A DNA stretch of 19,871 nt from an uncultured Oscillibacter sp. (lineage in GTDB: Bacteria; Bacillota; Clostridia; Oscillospirales; Oscillospiraceae). The position numbers and the translations under genes were made by a program. How positions within the stretch are numbered: position 1 is the first letter of the stretch; every line of letters starts with the position of its first letter. This document shows positions 13,089 through 19,783 of this stretch, piece after piece. The stretch is taken from assembly GCA_946183715.1 (NCBI GenBank), contig CAMHDB010000008.1, positions 1-19,871 on the forward strand. Reading direction: 5' to 3'. Below the pieces are notes generated by a model that had not been told where the DNA came from, searched no databases, and saw nothing but the letters and a program-made list of their open reading frames with translations.

Positions 13089-13110
13089 CGGGGGAATTTT
13101 CGGATACAAT
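13082..13110 (+). promoter_or_regulatory. Promoter of the plus-strand zinc-ribbon gene
   Basis: TTGTCA (13082-13087), a 17-base spacer and TACAAT (13105-13110) form a good sigma-A-type promoter. Its predicted start point, near 13117, rules out the in-frame ATG at 13082 and supports translation from 13142. Confidence 0.72.
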
Positions 13111-13141
13111 AGGGGAAATAGCCGGAAAGAGAGGGGATTCC

Positions 13142-13588
13142 ATGGAGAGCCTTCAAAATGCCCTGCAAAAACTACGCGTCGCGGCGGGCCGGTTCATGCT
13201 GGGCCGCAACGGGATGGACCAGTTGAACTACGCGCTGTTGTGGGGGTACCTGATTGTGTGCGTCGCGCGGGCGATTGCGCTGGCGCTGACGCGGAGCGCG
13301 TTTGTCGGCTGGGCGTTCGACATTCTGACGTACATCGTACTCGTCGTGATGGCGTTCCGTATCCTGTCGCGGAATCTGCCGAAGCGTCAGGCGGAGAATA
13401 TGCGCTGGCTGGACTGGTGGGGGCGCACGAAGCGCATTACCGACGGGGCGATTAAGCGCCACCGCGACAAGGAGCACAAATACTACACCTGCAAGCAGTG
13501 CGGGACGGTCTGCCGCGTCCCGGCGGGCAAGGGGAACATCATTATCACCTGTCCGAAGTGCGGCGCGAAAATTCAGGCGAAGACGTGA
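13142..13588 (+). CDS. Two-helix membrane protein with C-terminal zinc ribbon, unknown function
   Basis: A 148-residue protein. It has two predicted membrane helices at about residues 30-50 (ALLWGYLIVCVARAIALAL) and 54-76 (VGWAFDILTYIVLVVMAFRIL). A basic cytoplasmic segment (RWLDWWGRTKRITDGAIKRHRDKEHKYY) follows, then a zinc ribbon CKQCG ... CPKCG near the C-terminus. Similar proteins are frequent in Oscillospiraceae but have no known role. The start at 13142 follows a GAGAGGGG site and lies 25 bases after the predicted transcription start. It is the only plus-strand gene in the window, diverging from htpG and converging on the LTA-synthase-like gene. Confidence 0.85.
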   Translation: MESLQNALQKLRVAAGRFMLGRNGMDQLNYALLWGYLIVCVARAIALALTRSAFVGWAFDILTYIVLVVMAFRILSRNLPKRQAENMRWLDWWGRTKRITDGAIKRHRDKEHKYYTCKQCGTVCRVPAGKGNIIITCPKCGAKIQAKT

Positions 13589-13596
13589 CATTTCAA

Positions 13597-13628
13597 CGCG
13601 GCGGCCTCCGGAATCCGGGGCCGCCGCG
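13597..13628. terminator. GC-rich hairpin between convergent genes
   Basis: A 10-bp perfect stem (13597-13606 with 13619-13628) encloses a 12-base loop that is itself nearly palindromic (TCCGGAATCCGG). It lies nine bases after the plus-strand gene's stop and 55 bases beyond the end of the convergent gene. There is no T-run on either side, so it is probably a shared, weak bidirectional terminator. Confidence 0.55.
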
Positions 13629-13682
13629 GCCTTGTGTCGCGGTTGCCTCCCACGCGGGGAAACTTGACAGGCTTTCGTGTCT

Positions 13683-16376
13683 CTACGGCCCGGCGCGGTT
13701 CATCGCCGCCGTGATGTAGTGCTCGCCGTAGAGGGCGTCGTAGAGCACGTAGGAGCGCAAGTCGAGAAGGTGTTCTTCTTCCGGCGACAGGCCCGCCCGC
13801 GCCTGTGTGAAGTACGGTTCGCCCTTGCCGTTAGCGAAATAAACTTCCCGGCTGACAAGCTGGACTTTCGCCGACAGGCACGCCAGTTTCCACCAGCGGG
13901 TGAGGGGCTGTCCGGTGAGTTCGAGAATCATGGGGCCGAAGGACAGTACCCCGGCGTGTTTCCGGGTTCCGGCCTGTCCCTGTAAGAGCGCGGCGTCGTT
14001 GGCCCAGATGAGGTAGTCGCTGGAGTAGAGGTCGCCTATCTGCTCCTCCGTCCACAGACTGGTGTCGCCGCCGGAGACGAGCCCGAGTTGCGTATAGACG
14101 GTTCTCCCGTTGGGCATGGGGAGCGTCGGACGGTGGTCGCCGAAAAAGGCGACAATCGTCGGTACCGGGTAATCCCGTAAGGCGTCGGTCAATTCGCCCA
14201 AGGCGGCGTCGGCGCGCACGATTCCCTCCACGCCCACTTTGAGAATCTCCAGTTCGGAGCGCTTCAGTTTCGGGGCCGTGACCTTGACTTGCGACACGCC
14301 GTTGAATTTGTCGGGGTTGAACGGCTGGTGATTCTCCATGGTGATACCGTAGAGAAAGGCCTTCTGTCCGGATTCGTTGATAGCCTCCATTTCGTGGCGC
14401 ATGGCTTGGAAGAAATAGGAATCCTTCATGTAGTAGCCGCCGTAGAGGTTGCCGTTCCACTCGATTCCGAGGGCGCGGATGTCCTCCGAGAACAGGCACT
14501 TGGAGTAGCCCATCAGCGGGTATGTGACGGTGCGGTTATAGAGGCTGTTGTCGTAGGCGTGGAGCATTTCCGCCGTATAGGTGCCCAGATTCGTGTACTG
14601 TTCGGCGAGGGAATCGAACAGTTCGTAGGTTTCGTCGGGCATGAAGCAAATATTCGTCCCGGCGTCGAGGTCGAGTTCGCCGATACCCGTCTGCATGGAC
14701 ATCTCAATGTAGCCCGTGCCGTAGCCGAGGTAGTGCGAGTAGAAGCGCCCGCTGATACTCTCCGCCTGCAGGGCGTGGAAGTTCTCCACGGGGTCGCGGT
14801 CGTAGGTCACGCCCGGGAGGCGGTTCACGTCGAAGAAGCTCTCCGAGAGAATCACGAGGACATTGGGCATTACCCGCTCTTCCGGAATTTCCTCCCCCTC
14901 TACGGGTTCCGGTTCGGGTTCGGCAATCAGGGCGTCGACTTCCGCGAGCACGTCCTGCATTTGTACGGTACTGTAGTCGGGGGGCGGGCTGACTTTTTGC
15001 AGGAACAGCTCCCGCCACAGGCTTACAGTCAGGCCGTAGAGGCGGTGGTTGGTCGCGGGGGGCAGGCGTTCGGCGACATCCACATGGAACAGCGCCCCGA
15101 CGGAGAGCGTCATACCCGTGGAGAACAGGCAGAACATCAGCGCCACCGACACGAGTACGGGTACCAGTCTGTCGGGGCCTCTGGTACGCGTCCAACTGCT
15201 GAGGAAGAAGAGCGTCAGGACGCAGAATGTCAGGAGCCAGACGGCGCGCCAGAAGATTTCGGGGGGGCTGAGTTCCCCGGCGACCCCGGCGATATCGCCG
15301 GCCTGTCCGACGAGGCCGAAGTCGGAGAGCACGAGCGGGGTACCGTCGATTCGCAGCTTGAAGTGGTTGACGAGCGAGGCGGCGAGGCCCACGATGGACA
15401 CGACAAGTCCGGAGACCCATAATTTACCAATCAGCGCGCCCAGAAGGGCTATCACAGCGCCGTAGAGACAGCCGGAGAGGAAGAAACTTCCCATGCGTTC
15501 GGCGGCCCACGCGCACATGTCCATGAATCCGCCCGCGCGGACGGCCTCCACGGCGCCCGTAATCGCGAGGCCCATGAACAGCGACGACAGGCAGAAGGCC
15601 CTCCACTGTCTCCACGCCGGGGCGCGGACGCGTCCGCGATAGCGGCGGCGTTTACGCAGGAAGGGCGGGAGCGGCGGGAGGTGGCGCCCAATCCACGCGA
15701 AGAGGCTCACGACGATATGGCACAGGAACGCGAGGCCCTGTTGGAACAGTGCGATAACGCAGTGTGCGACATTGGCGGCCCCGGTACGCAGTGCGTCGCG
15801 GAGGTACGCGGCGACGCGCGGCGGGGGCGGCGGCGGGGGGGGCGGCTTGTCCGACGGCGAGGGAAGCCACGGCAAGTCCTGTTCGGGGAGCGGGTCGGAG
15901 TCCTTACGCCGCGCGAGGCTTCTTTCGCCCTCTTTGAGTTCCTGCCGCCAGCGCAAAAGACTAATAGGTGACGGCACCTGTACGCGCGGCGGCGGGACGG
16001 TCGGCGGCGGTTCGGGTTCGGGTTCGACGAGTTGCAAGGGAATCGACTTCTTGCCTTTTTGGCGCTGTCCCTTGCGCTTGCGGGACGGCTCTTCCAATTG
16101 CAGTACGTCGTTGGTCAGCGGCACCGGGGGGAGGGCGCGTCCGGTTCGGGGGCGCGGCTTCTCCGACGGGTAGATTTTGATGTTGCCCGCCGACGCACCC
16201 GGGAGCGGAATGTCGGCGTTCTGCCGCCTGACTAAAGGCGTCGACTGCGTCGAGGCCGTCCACAAGTCCGACAGCGACGGCGGCGGCGCGAGTACCGACG
16301 GCGGCGGGGGCGTGTTCAGGTCTTTGAGCTTGTAATCGGCTTTGGTCTGCCGCTCCTGCCGCCCGACTTTCCGCAC
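13683..16376 (-). CDS. LTA synthase-family sulfatase with proline-rich cytoplasmic N-terminus
   Basis: Counting from GTG 16376 this is 897 residues. Residues 1-190 are Pro/Lys/Arg-rich and disordered-looking. About six membrane helices lie between about 203 and 427. A linker with EPEPEPVEGEE follows, then an extracytoplasmic sulfatase-fold domain from 505. Expected active-site features are E512 in LSESFFD, the nucleophile T554 in GYGTGYIE, H683 in ENHQPF, and D747-H748 in FFGDHRP. Family members transfer glycerol-phosphate from phosphatidylglycerol to build lipoteichoic acid or related polymers. LtaS itself has five helices and a short N-terminus, so the large N-terminus is unusual. The gene follows glyS in a likely operon. 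The start is uncertain: the frame stays open to 16520, and the only strong ribosome binding site is at 16510-16518. Confidence 0.88.
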   Translation of the reverse strand: MRKVGRQERQTKADYKLKDLNTPPPPSVLAPPPSLSDLWTASTQSTPLVRRQNADIPLPGASAGNIKIYPSEKPRPRTGRALPPVPLTNDVLQLEEPSRKRKGQRQKGKKSIPLQLVEPEPEPPPTVPPPRVQVPSPISLLRWRQELKEGERSLARRKDSDPLPEQDLPWLPSPSDKPPPPPPPPPRVAAYLRDALRTGAANVAHCVIALFQQGLAFLCHIVVSLFAWIGRHLPPLPPFLRKRRRYRGRVRAPAWRQWRAFCLSSLFMGLAITGAVEAVRAGGFMDMCAWAAERMGSFFLSGCLYGAVIALLGALIGKLWVSGLVVSIVGLAASLVNHFKLRIDGTPLVLSDFGLVGQAGDIAGVAGELSPPEIFWRAVWLLTFCVLTLFFLSSWTRTRGPDRLVPVLVSVALMFCLFSTGMTLSVGALFHVDVAERLPPATNHRLYGLTVSLWRELFLQKVSPPPDYSTVQMQDVLAEVDALIAEPEPEPVEGEEIPEERVMPNVLVILSESFFDVNRLPGVTYDRDPVENFHALQAESISGRFYSHYLGYGTGYIEMSMQTGIGELDLDAGTNICFMPDETYELFDSLAEQYTNLGTYTAEMLHAYDNSLYNRTVTYPLMGYSKCLFSEDIRALGIEWNGNLYGGYYMKDSYFFQAMRHEMEAINESGQKAFLYGITMENHQPFNPDKFNGVSQVKVTAPKLKRSELEILKVGVEGIVRADAALGELTDALRDYPVPTIVAFFGDHRPTLPMPNGRTVYTQLGLVSGGDTSLWTEEQIGDLYSSDYLIWANDAALLQGQAGTRKHAGVLSFGPMILELTGQPLTRWWKLACLSAKVQLVSREVYFANGKGEPYFTQARAGLSPEEEHLLDLRSYVLYDALYGEHYITAAMNRAGP

Positions 16377-16499
16377 GGGTTCGGAATCGTTCTTGCCCTG
16401 CGGGTCGTAGAGCCGCCCGTAGGGGTCGTGAAACTGTCCGTAAGGCCCGGAGGACTTGTTCCCCGCCGAGCGTTTCTTGTGGGGCTTATTGGCTTTCGA

Positions 16500-16518
16500 G
16501 ATAGGGAATCCCCCCTTT
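16500..16518 (-). promoter_or_regulatory. Strong ribosome binding site facing a possible ATC start of the LTA-synthase-like gene
   Basis: The minus strand reads AAAGGGGGG at 16510-16518, then 7 bases, then ATC at 16500-16502, in frame with the downstream gene and just after the glyS stop. No ATG, GTG or TTG lies in frame between here and GTG 16376, and that GTG has no clear ribosome binding site. Using ATC would add 42 residues, including GPYGQFHDPYGRLYDPQG. Confidence 0.5.
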
Positions 16519-16533
16519 CGTCACGGCGTCCGC

Positions 16534-17931
16534 TCAATAGGCCAGCTTTTCCGACAGGTACGCGCGCAACTCCGCCACCGGAATGCGTTCCTGCGACATC
16601 GTGTCGCGGTCGCGCACGGTCACGCACCCGTCCCCGGCGGTCTGGAAGTCGACGGTCACACAGTACGGCGTGCCGATTTCGTCCTCGCGGCGGTAGCGCT
16701 TGCCGATAGAACCCGTGTCGTCGAAATCGGTCATGAAGTCCTTGGAGAGCGTCCGCTGGATTTCCTTGGCGCTGTCGCCGAGCTTCTTGGACAGCGGGAG
16801 CACGGCGGCCTTAAAGGGCGCAATCGCCGGATGGAAGCGCATGACCGTGCGCACGTCGTTCTTGGCGGCGTCGACGACTTCCTCGTCGTAGGCCTCCACC
16901 AACAGCGCCAGCGTCATGCGGTCGGCCCCCAGCGACGGCTCTATGACGTAGGGGATGTAATGCTCGTTCTTCTCTTGGTCGTAGTAGGTCAAGTCCTGCC
17001 CGGAGTGCTCCTGATGTTGCGTCAGGTCGTAGTCGGTACGGTCGGCGACGCCCCACAATTCGCCCCAGCCGAACGGGAACAGGTACTCGAAATCGGTTGT
17101 GGCCTTGGAGTAGAACGCGAGTTCCTCGGGGGTGTGGTCGCGCAAACGGAGATTCTCTTCCCGGATGTTCAGGCCGATAAGCCAATCGTGGCAGTACGTG
17201 CGCCAGTATTGGAACCACTCCAAGTCGGTGTCGGGCTTGCAGAAGAACTCAAGCTCCATCTGCTCAAATTCGCGGATACGGAAGATGAAGTTGCCCGGCG
17301 TGATTTCGTTCCGGAAGGACTTCCCCACCTGACAGACGCCGAACGGCAGTTTCCGGCGGGTCGTGCGCTGGATGGCCGGGAAGTTGACGAAAATGCCCTG
17401 CGCGGTCTCGGGGCGGAGGTAGACTTCGCTGGCGGTGTCCTCGGTGACGCCCTGATGGGTCTTGAACATGAGGTTAAAGCGGCGAATGTCCGTGAAGTCG
17501 CTCTTGCCGCAGCCCGGACACGGCACGGAGTGCTCCCGGATGAACGACACGAGCTCCTCCTGCGTCATGGCCTCGACCGTCACGTCGAGATTGTTTTCCT
17601 TGACGTACTCCTCGACGAGTTTGTCGGCGCGGTGGCGCATTTTGCAAGCGCGGCAGTCAATCAGGGGGTCGTTGAAGGTCGAGACGTGCCCGGAGGCTAC
17701 CCACACTTCCGGATTCATGAGAATCGCGGCGTCGAGGCCCACGTTGTACGGGTTCTCCTGCACGAACTTCTTCCACCACGCGCGTTTGACATTGTTTTTC
17801 AGCTCCACGCCCAGCGGGCCGTAGTCCCAACTGTTGGCGAGGCCGCCGTAAATCTCACTGCCCGGAAACACGAATCCGCGCCCCTTGCAAAGCGCCACGA
17901 TGCGCTCCATGGTTTTCTGCCGATTGTCCAT
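16534..17931 (-). CDS. glyS: Glycyl-tRNA synthetase (homodimeric class II type)
   Basis: Charges tRNA-Gly with glycine using ATP. The 465 residues match the usual length of the bacterial homodimeric form, not the alpha2-beta2 form. Visible features are the N-terminal catalytic start ERIVALCKGRGFVFPGSEIYGGL, a zinc-binding insertion with C93-x2-C96 and C138-x2-C141, class II motif 2 around SFRNEI (205-210), and motif 3 EPSLGADRMTLALL (331-344). An anticodon-binding domain covers about 370-465 with KRYRREDEIGTPYCVTVD. The start ATG 17931 has CAGGAGG upstream. A longer frame reaches 18273 but would run through the promoter and csrA. It is first in an operon with the LTA-synthase-like gene. Confidence 0.96.
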   Translation of the reverse strand: MDNRQKTMERIVALCKGRGFVFPGSEIYGGLANSWDYGPLGVELKNNVKRAWWKKFVQENPYNVGLDAAILMNPEVWVASGHVSTFNDPLIDCRACKMRHRADKLVEEYVKENNLDVTVEAMTQEELVSFIREHSVPCPGCGKSDFTDIRRFNLMFKTHQGVTEDTASEVYLRPETAQGIFVNFPAIQRTTRRKLPFGVCQVGKSFRNEITPGNFIFRIREFEQMELEFFCKPDTDLEWFQYWRTYCHDWLIGLNIREENLRLRDHTPEELAFYSKATTDFEYLFPFGWGELWGVADRTDYDLTQHQEHSGQDLTYYDQEKNEHYIPYVIEPSLGADRMTLALLVEAYDEEVVDAAKNDVRTVMRFHPAIAPFKAAVLPLSKKLGDSAKEIQRTLSKDFMTDFDDTGSIGKRYRREDEIGTPYCVTVDFQTAGDGCVTVRDRDTMSQERIPVAELRAYLSEKLAY

Positions 17932-18033
17932 AGACTGTCCTCCTGCTCGTCCGCCGCTCTCAAAGTAAAACGCCCCGGCCTTTCGGCTCAGGGCAGACTG
18001 GAACGGGTTTGTCTCCGGTTTCTTTGACGCCGA

Positions 18034-18054
18034 AAAGCCGCGTCTGGCGGCTTT
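18034..18054 (-). promoter_or_regulatory. 5'-end hairpin in the glyS leader
   Basis: AAAGCCGC and GCGGCTTT form an 8-bp stem around a 5-base loop, ending in TTTT on the minus strand. The predicted transcription start is only about 6 bases upstream, so this hairpin caps the roughly 130-base leader. It could stabilise the mRNA or act as a small attenuator. I see no T-box antiterminator motif (AGGGTGGNACCGCG-like) in the leader. Confidence 0.45.
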
Positions 18055-18066
18055 ACACCGTGGCAT

Positions 18067-18113
18067 ACTATACCATGACGGCGGGGCCTTGTCAAGGCGG
18101 AAAAGCGTGTCAA
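18067..18113 (-). promoter_or_regulatory. glyS promoter with doubled -35 box
   Basis: The minus strand has a perfect -35 TTGACA (18090-18095), a 17-base spacer and a -10 TATAGT (18067-18072). This is the strongest promoter in the window. A second perfect TTGACA lies 18 bases further upstream (18108-18113), with no matching -10 of its own. Confidence 0.85.
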
Positions 18114-18144
18114 TTTGGTAACATTGCGTGTTCCGCGTTGGCGC

Positions 18145-18174
18145 AAAAGCAGCCCTCCCCGGGACAGGGAGGGC
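18145..18174 (-). terminator. Terminator after csrA
   Basis: GCCCTCCC (18152-18159) and GGGAGGGC (18167-18174) form an 8-bp stem with a 7-base loop, followed on the minus strand by TGCTTTT. It begins a few bases after the csrA stop and ends the flagellar block. The plus strand also has ATTTT after the stem, so it could work both ways. Confidence 0.75.
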
Positions 18175-18179
18175 GATTT

Positions 18180-18533
18180 TCACGCGGGAGGCTGTTCCGG
18201 CACGGGCAGATTCTCCGTCGCGGAAGGCTGTTCCGGCACGGGGGCGGGGTTCTCCGGCGCGGAGACTTTCCACGGTCTCGCGCCTCTGGGCCGGAGGGCG
18301 CGCGGACGCGCCGCGCCGGATTTCCCGGACAGAAGCACAAGCGAATCGTGGCTCGCGTCGGCGGAATCGCGGTTCGCGTCGGCTGCCTGCAACAGCTCAC
18401 TGCGCAGAATCGGGATGACTTTCGGCGCGTCAATCGCAATGCGCACGCTCCCCTCGTTGATGTCCAGTACGGTGACGTTGATGTTGTCCCCGATGACGAT
18501 GGACTCCCCCGACTTGCGGCGCAGTATCAGCAT
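18180..18533 (-). CDS. csrA: CsrA translational regulator with long C-terminal tail
   Basis: The core MLILRRKSGESIVIGDNINV ... EGSVRIAIDAPKVIPILRSEL (residues 1-48) is a typical CsrA, an RNA-binding dimer that recognises GGA motifs and represses flagellin translation until sequestered by FliW. Usual length is about 60-75 residues; this frame gives 117. The extra part is a linker (AADANRDSADASHDSLVLLSG), a basic stretch (ARPRALRPRGARPWK) and a Pro/Glu tail with PVPEQP twice. FliW is known to bind outside the RNA-binding face, near the CsrA C-terminus, so the extension may matter for control. AAGGAGG precedes the ATG, and the start overlaps the fliW stop by 7 bases. No flagellin gene follows; a terminator does. 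Confidence 0.93.
   Translation of the reverse strand: MLILRRKSGESIVIGDNINVTVLDINEGSVRIAIDAPKVIPILRSELLQAADANRDSADASHDSLVLLSGKSGAARPRALRPRGARPWKVSAPENPAPVPEQPSATENLPVPEQPPA
18190..18263. repeat. Imperfect tandem duplication in csrA 3' end
   Basis: Units at 18190-18224 and 18226-18263 both begin GGCTGTTCCGGCACGGG and end in TTCTCCG-x-CGCGGA. They encode SATENLPVPEQP and SAPENPAPVPEQP. The unit length is about 36-39 bases, in frame. Confidence 0.8.
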
Positions 18534-18991
18534 GGCGGGGCCTCCTTCTGCTCGGCGTCCTCCTCGCGCTGGAACTCGCTGAGACGGTGGCGCATGTGCC
18601 ACGCGGTGTTCTCAAGAATCACCTGCATGGCCTTCCCGTCGTCGTTGATGGCGACCGGACAGCGCATGTTGACCGTGCTCTCCGGCACGGGCTCCCTGAC
18701 GACGCACATGACGTAGTAAAAGAGGTCCTCGCTTCTCTCCACGCCTAGGAATTGCAGTTCCTCCTCCTGCAGGACGGGGGCGTAACTGCCGTCCAGCGAA
18801 AAGGGGTCCATCAGGATGAAGGACAGTTGCGGGGTCTTGACGCTTTGCAGGCTGAAGAGGGTGCCATTTTCCGCGAAGGGGAGCAGGAGGAAGGACTGTT
18901 CGTCCTCGAATCCGTACAGGCCCTTCGGGAAAGTCAGCAGTTCGTCGGGTTCGTAGGTGATTTCGCCGAAATATTTGGTATCTGTTTTCAT
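18527..18991 (-). CDS. fliW: Flagellar assembly factor FliW
   Basis: A 154-residue protein with family features FGEITYEPDELLTFPKGLYGFED, FILMDPFSLDGSYAPVL and STVNMRCPVAIND, then ILENTAWHMRHRL. FliW binds both flagellin and CsrA. When flagellin leaves the cell, FliW is freed to sequester CsrA and lift repression of flagellin translation. The gene lies between yviE and csrA, the standard Firmicutes order, and its stop overlaps the csrA start, matching the partner stoichiometry expected for this switch. The C-terminus (EDAEQKEAPPC) is slightly longer and more charged than usual. Confidence 0.95.
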   Translation of the reverse strand: MKTDTKYFGEITYEPDELLTFPKGLYGFEDEQSFLLLPFAENGTLFSLQSVKTPQLSFILMDPFSLDGSYAPVLQEEELQFLGVERSEDLFYYVMCVVREPVPESTVNMRCPVAINDDGKAMQVILENTAWHMRHRLSEFQREEDAEQKEAPPC

Positions 18992-19021
18992 GCGCGCTAC
19001 CTCCGGGTCTCGGGAGGCGCC

Positions 19022-19630
19022 TCACGCGTTCACGTCCACGGGCTGGTAGTTCGGGTCGGCGGAGCGGGGAACGTAGATGGGGCCTCCGGTGTATTTGATG
19101 GTCAGGCTGGGCCTCTGGGCGATGGAGATTTCGATGTCGCCGGGGGTGAACTTGAACTCGCCCCGGTCGATTTTCCAGTCGAAGTTGAGCTTGTCCATGG
19201 CGTAGCGGATTTGCATGGCGCCGTCCTCCCAGTTGACGCTGACGCCGGTGGAAGGCTGGATATCGGGGGCGGTATAGCCGCTGTCGGCGCCCTGTCCGGG
19301 CATGGGGGCCGCCTGCGGAATGCTCTGGCCGATACGGGCGCTGAGCTGAATCTGGCCCTGCTCGGCGTAGGCGGACGTGGCCTGATACTGCGCCTGCGTG
19401 GGCTGGCCGACGGCGGCGCTGACGGCGGCATTGGCGGCGGAGAACCTGCCGCCCCGCTGTTCAAAGGTGTCGAGCTTGACCTGAATCGGGCGGCTTCTGA
19501 CATCCACGCCGCCCTGCTCGGAGCGGCTGATTTCCATTTCGGCGGTGCCGCGCGTGTACTCCAGAGAGGCGTTTGTCGTCTTAAACTGCAATTCGATGGG
19601 CACACTTTTGATTTCAATCAGGGGATACAT
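19022..19630 (-). CDS. DUF6470 / YviE-like flagellar-locus protein
   Basis: A 202-residue protein of the YviE type, found between flgL and fliW in Firmicutes. It starts MYPLIEIKSVPIELQFKTTN and has ASLEYTRGTAEMEISRSEQGG. A helical and low-complexity middle part (about 60-125, rich in Ala, Gln and Gly) follows, then a C-terminal region with VNWEDGAMQIRYAMDKLNFDW and PGDIEISIAQRPSLTIKYTG. Function is unknown; its place suggests a link to flagellar assembly. AAAGGAAG precedes the ATG. It ends about 30 bases before fliW, so co-transcription is likely. Confidence 0.87.
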   Translation of the reverse strand: MYPLIEIKSVPIELQFKTTNASLEYTRGTAEMEISRSEQGGVDVRSRPIQVKLDTFEQRGGRFSAANAAVSAAVGQPTQAQYQATSAYAEQGQIQLSARIGQSIPQAAPMPGQGADSGYTAPDIQPSTGVSVNWEDGAMQIRYAMDKLNFDWKIDRGEFKFTPGDIEISIAQRPSLTIKYTGGPIYVPRSADPNYQPVDVNA

Positions 19631-19696
19631 GGTGAAAGCACTTCCTTTCTTGCTTCTGCAATGCTTTATGGAGGGGACGCGGCGCGGCGCGCCTCC

Positions 19697-19773
19697 AAAG
19701 GCGGACGCCGACGGGGACGCCCCGGGATTCCGTGCGCAACCCGGAACCCGTCGTCCCGGCCAGAGACGCCTTT
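19697..19773. repeat. Large imperfect stem-loop between flgL and yviE
   Basis: The 153-base gap 19631-19783 is GC-rich and contains nested pairing. The outer stem is AAAGGCG (19697-19703) with CGCCTTT (19767-19773). The inner stem is GGGATTCCG (19724-19732) with CGGAACCC (19742-19749), with one bulged base. The yviE ribosome binding site lies downstream. It may be a partial terminator or an mRNA processing structure within the flagellar operon. No promoter was recognised here. Confidence 0.45.
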
Positions 19774-19783
19774 TTTACAAGGG

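Noticed and set aside
13082..13141. Earlier start (ATG/GTG region at 13082) of the zinc-ribbon gene
   Set aside because: The codon lies within the -35 box of the best promoter, so it would be upstream of the transcript.
14289..15422. A 377-codon plus-strand open frame opposite the LTA-synthase-like gene
   Set aside because: Composition mirrors the codon pattern of the minus-strand gene. There is no ribosome binding site context and no family resemblance.
17932..18066. T-box riboswitch in the glyS leader
   Set aside because: No antiterminator-like AGGGTGGNACCGCG motif and too short a leader for a usual T-box.
17932..18273. Upstream extension of glyS by 114 residues
   Set aside because: It would pass through the glyS promoter and the csrA terminator. 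The standard GlyRS N-terminus begins at 17931.
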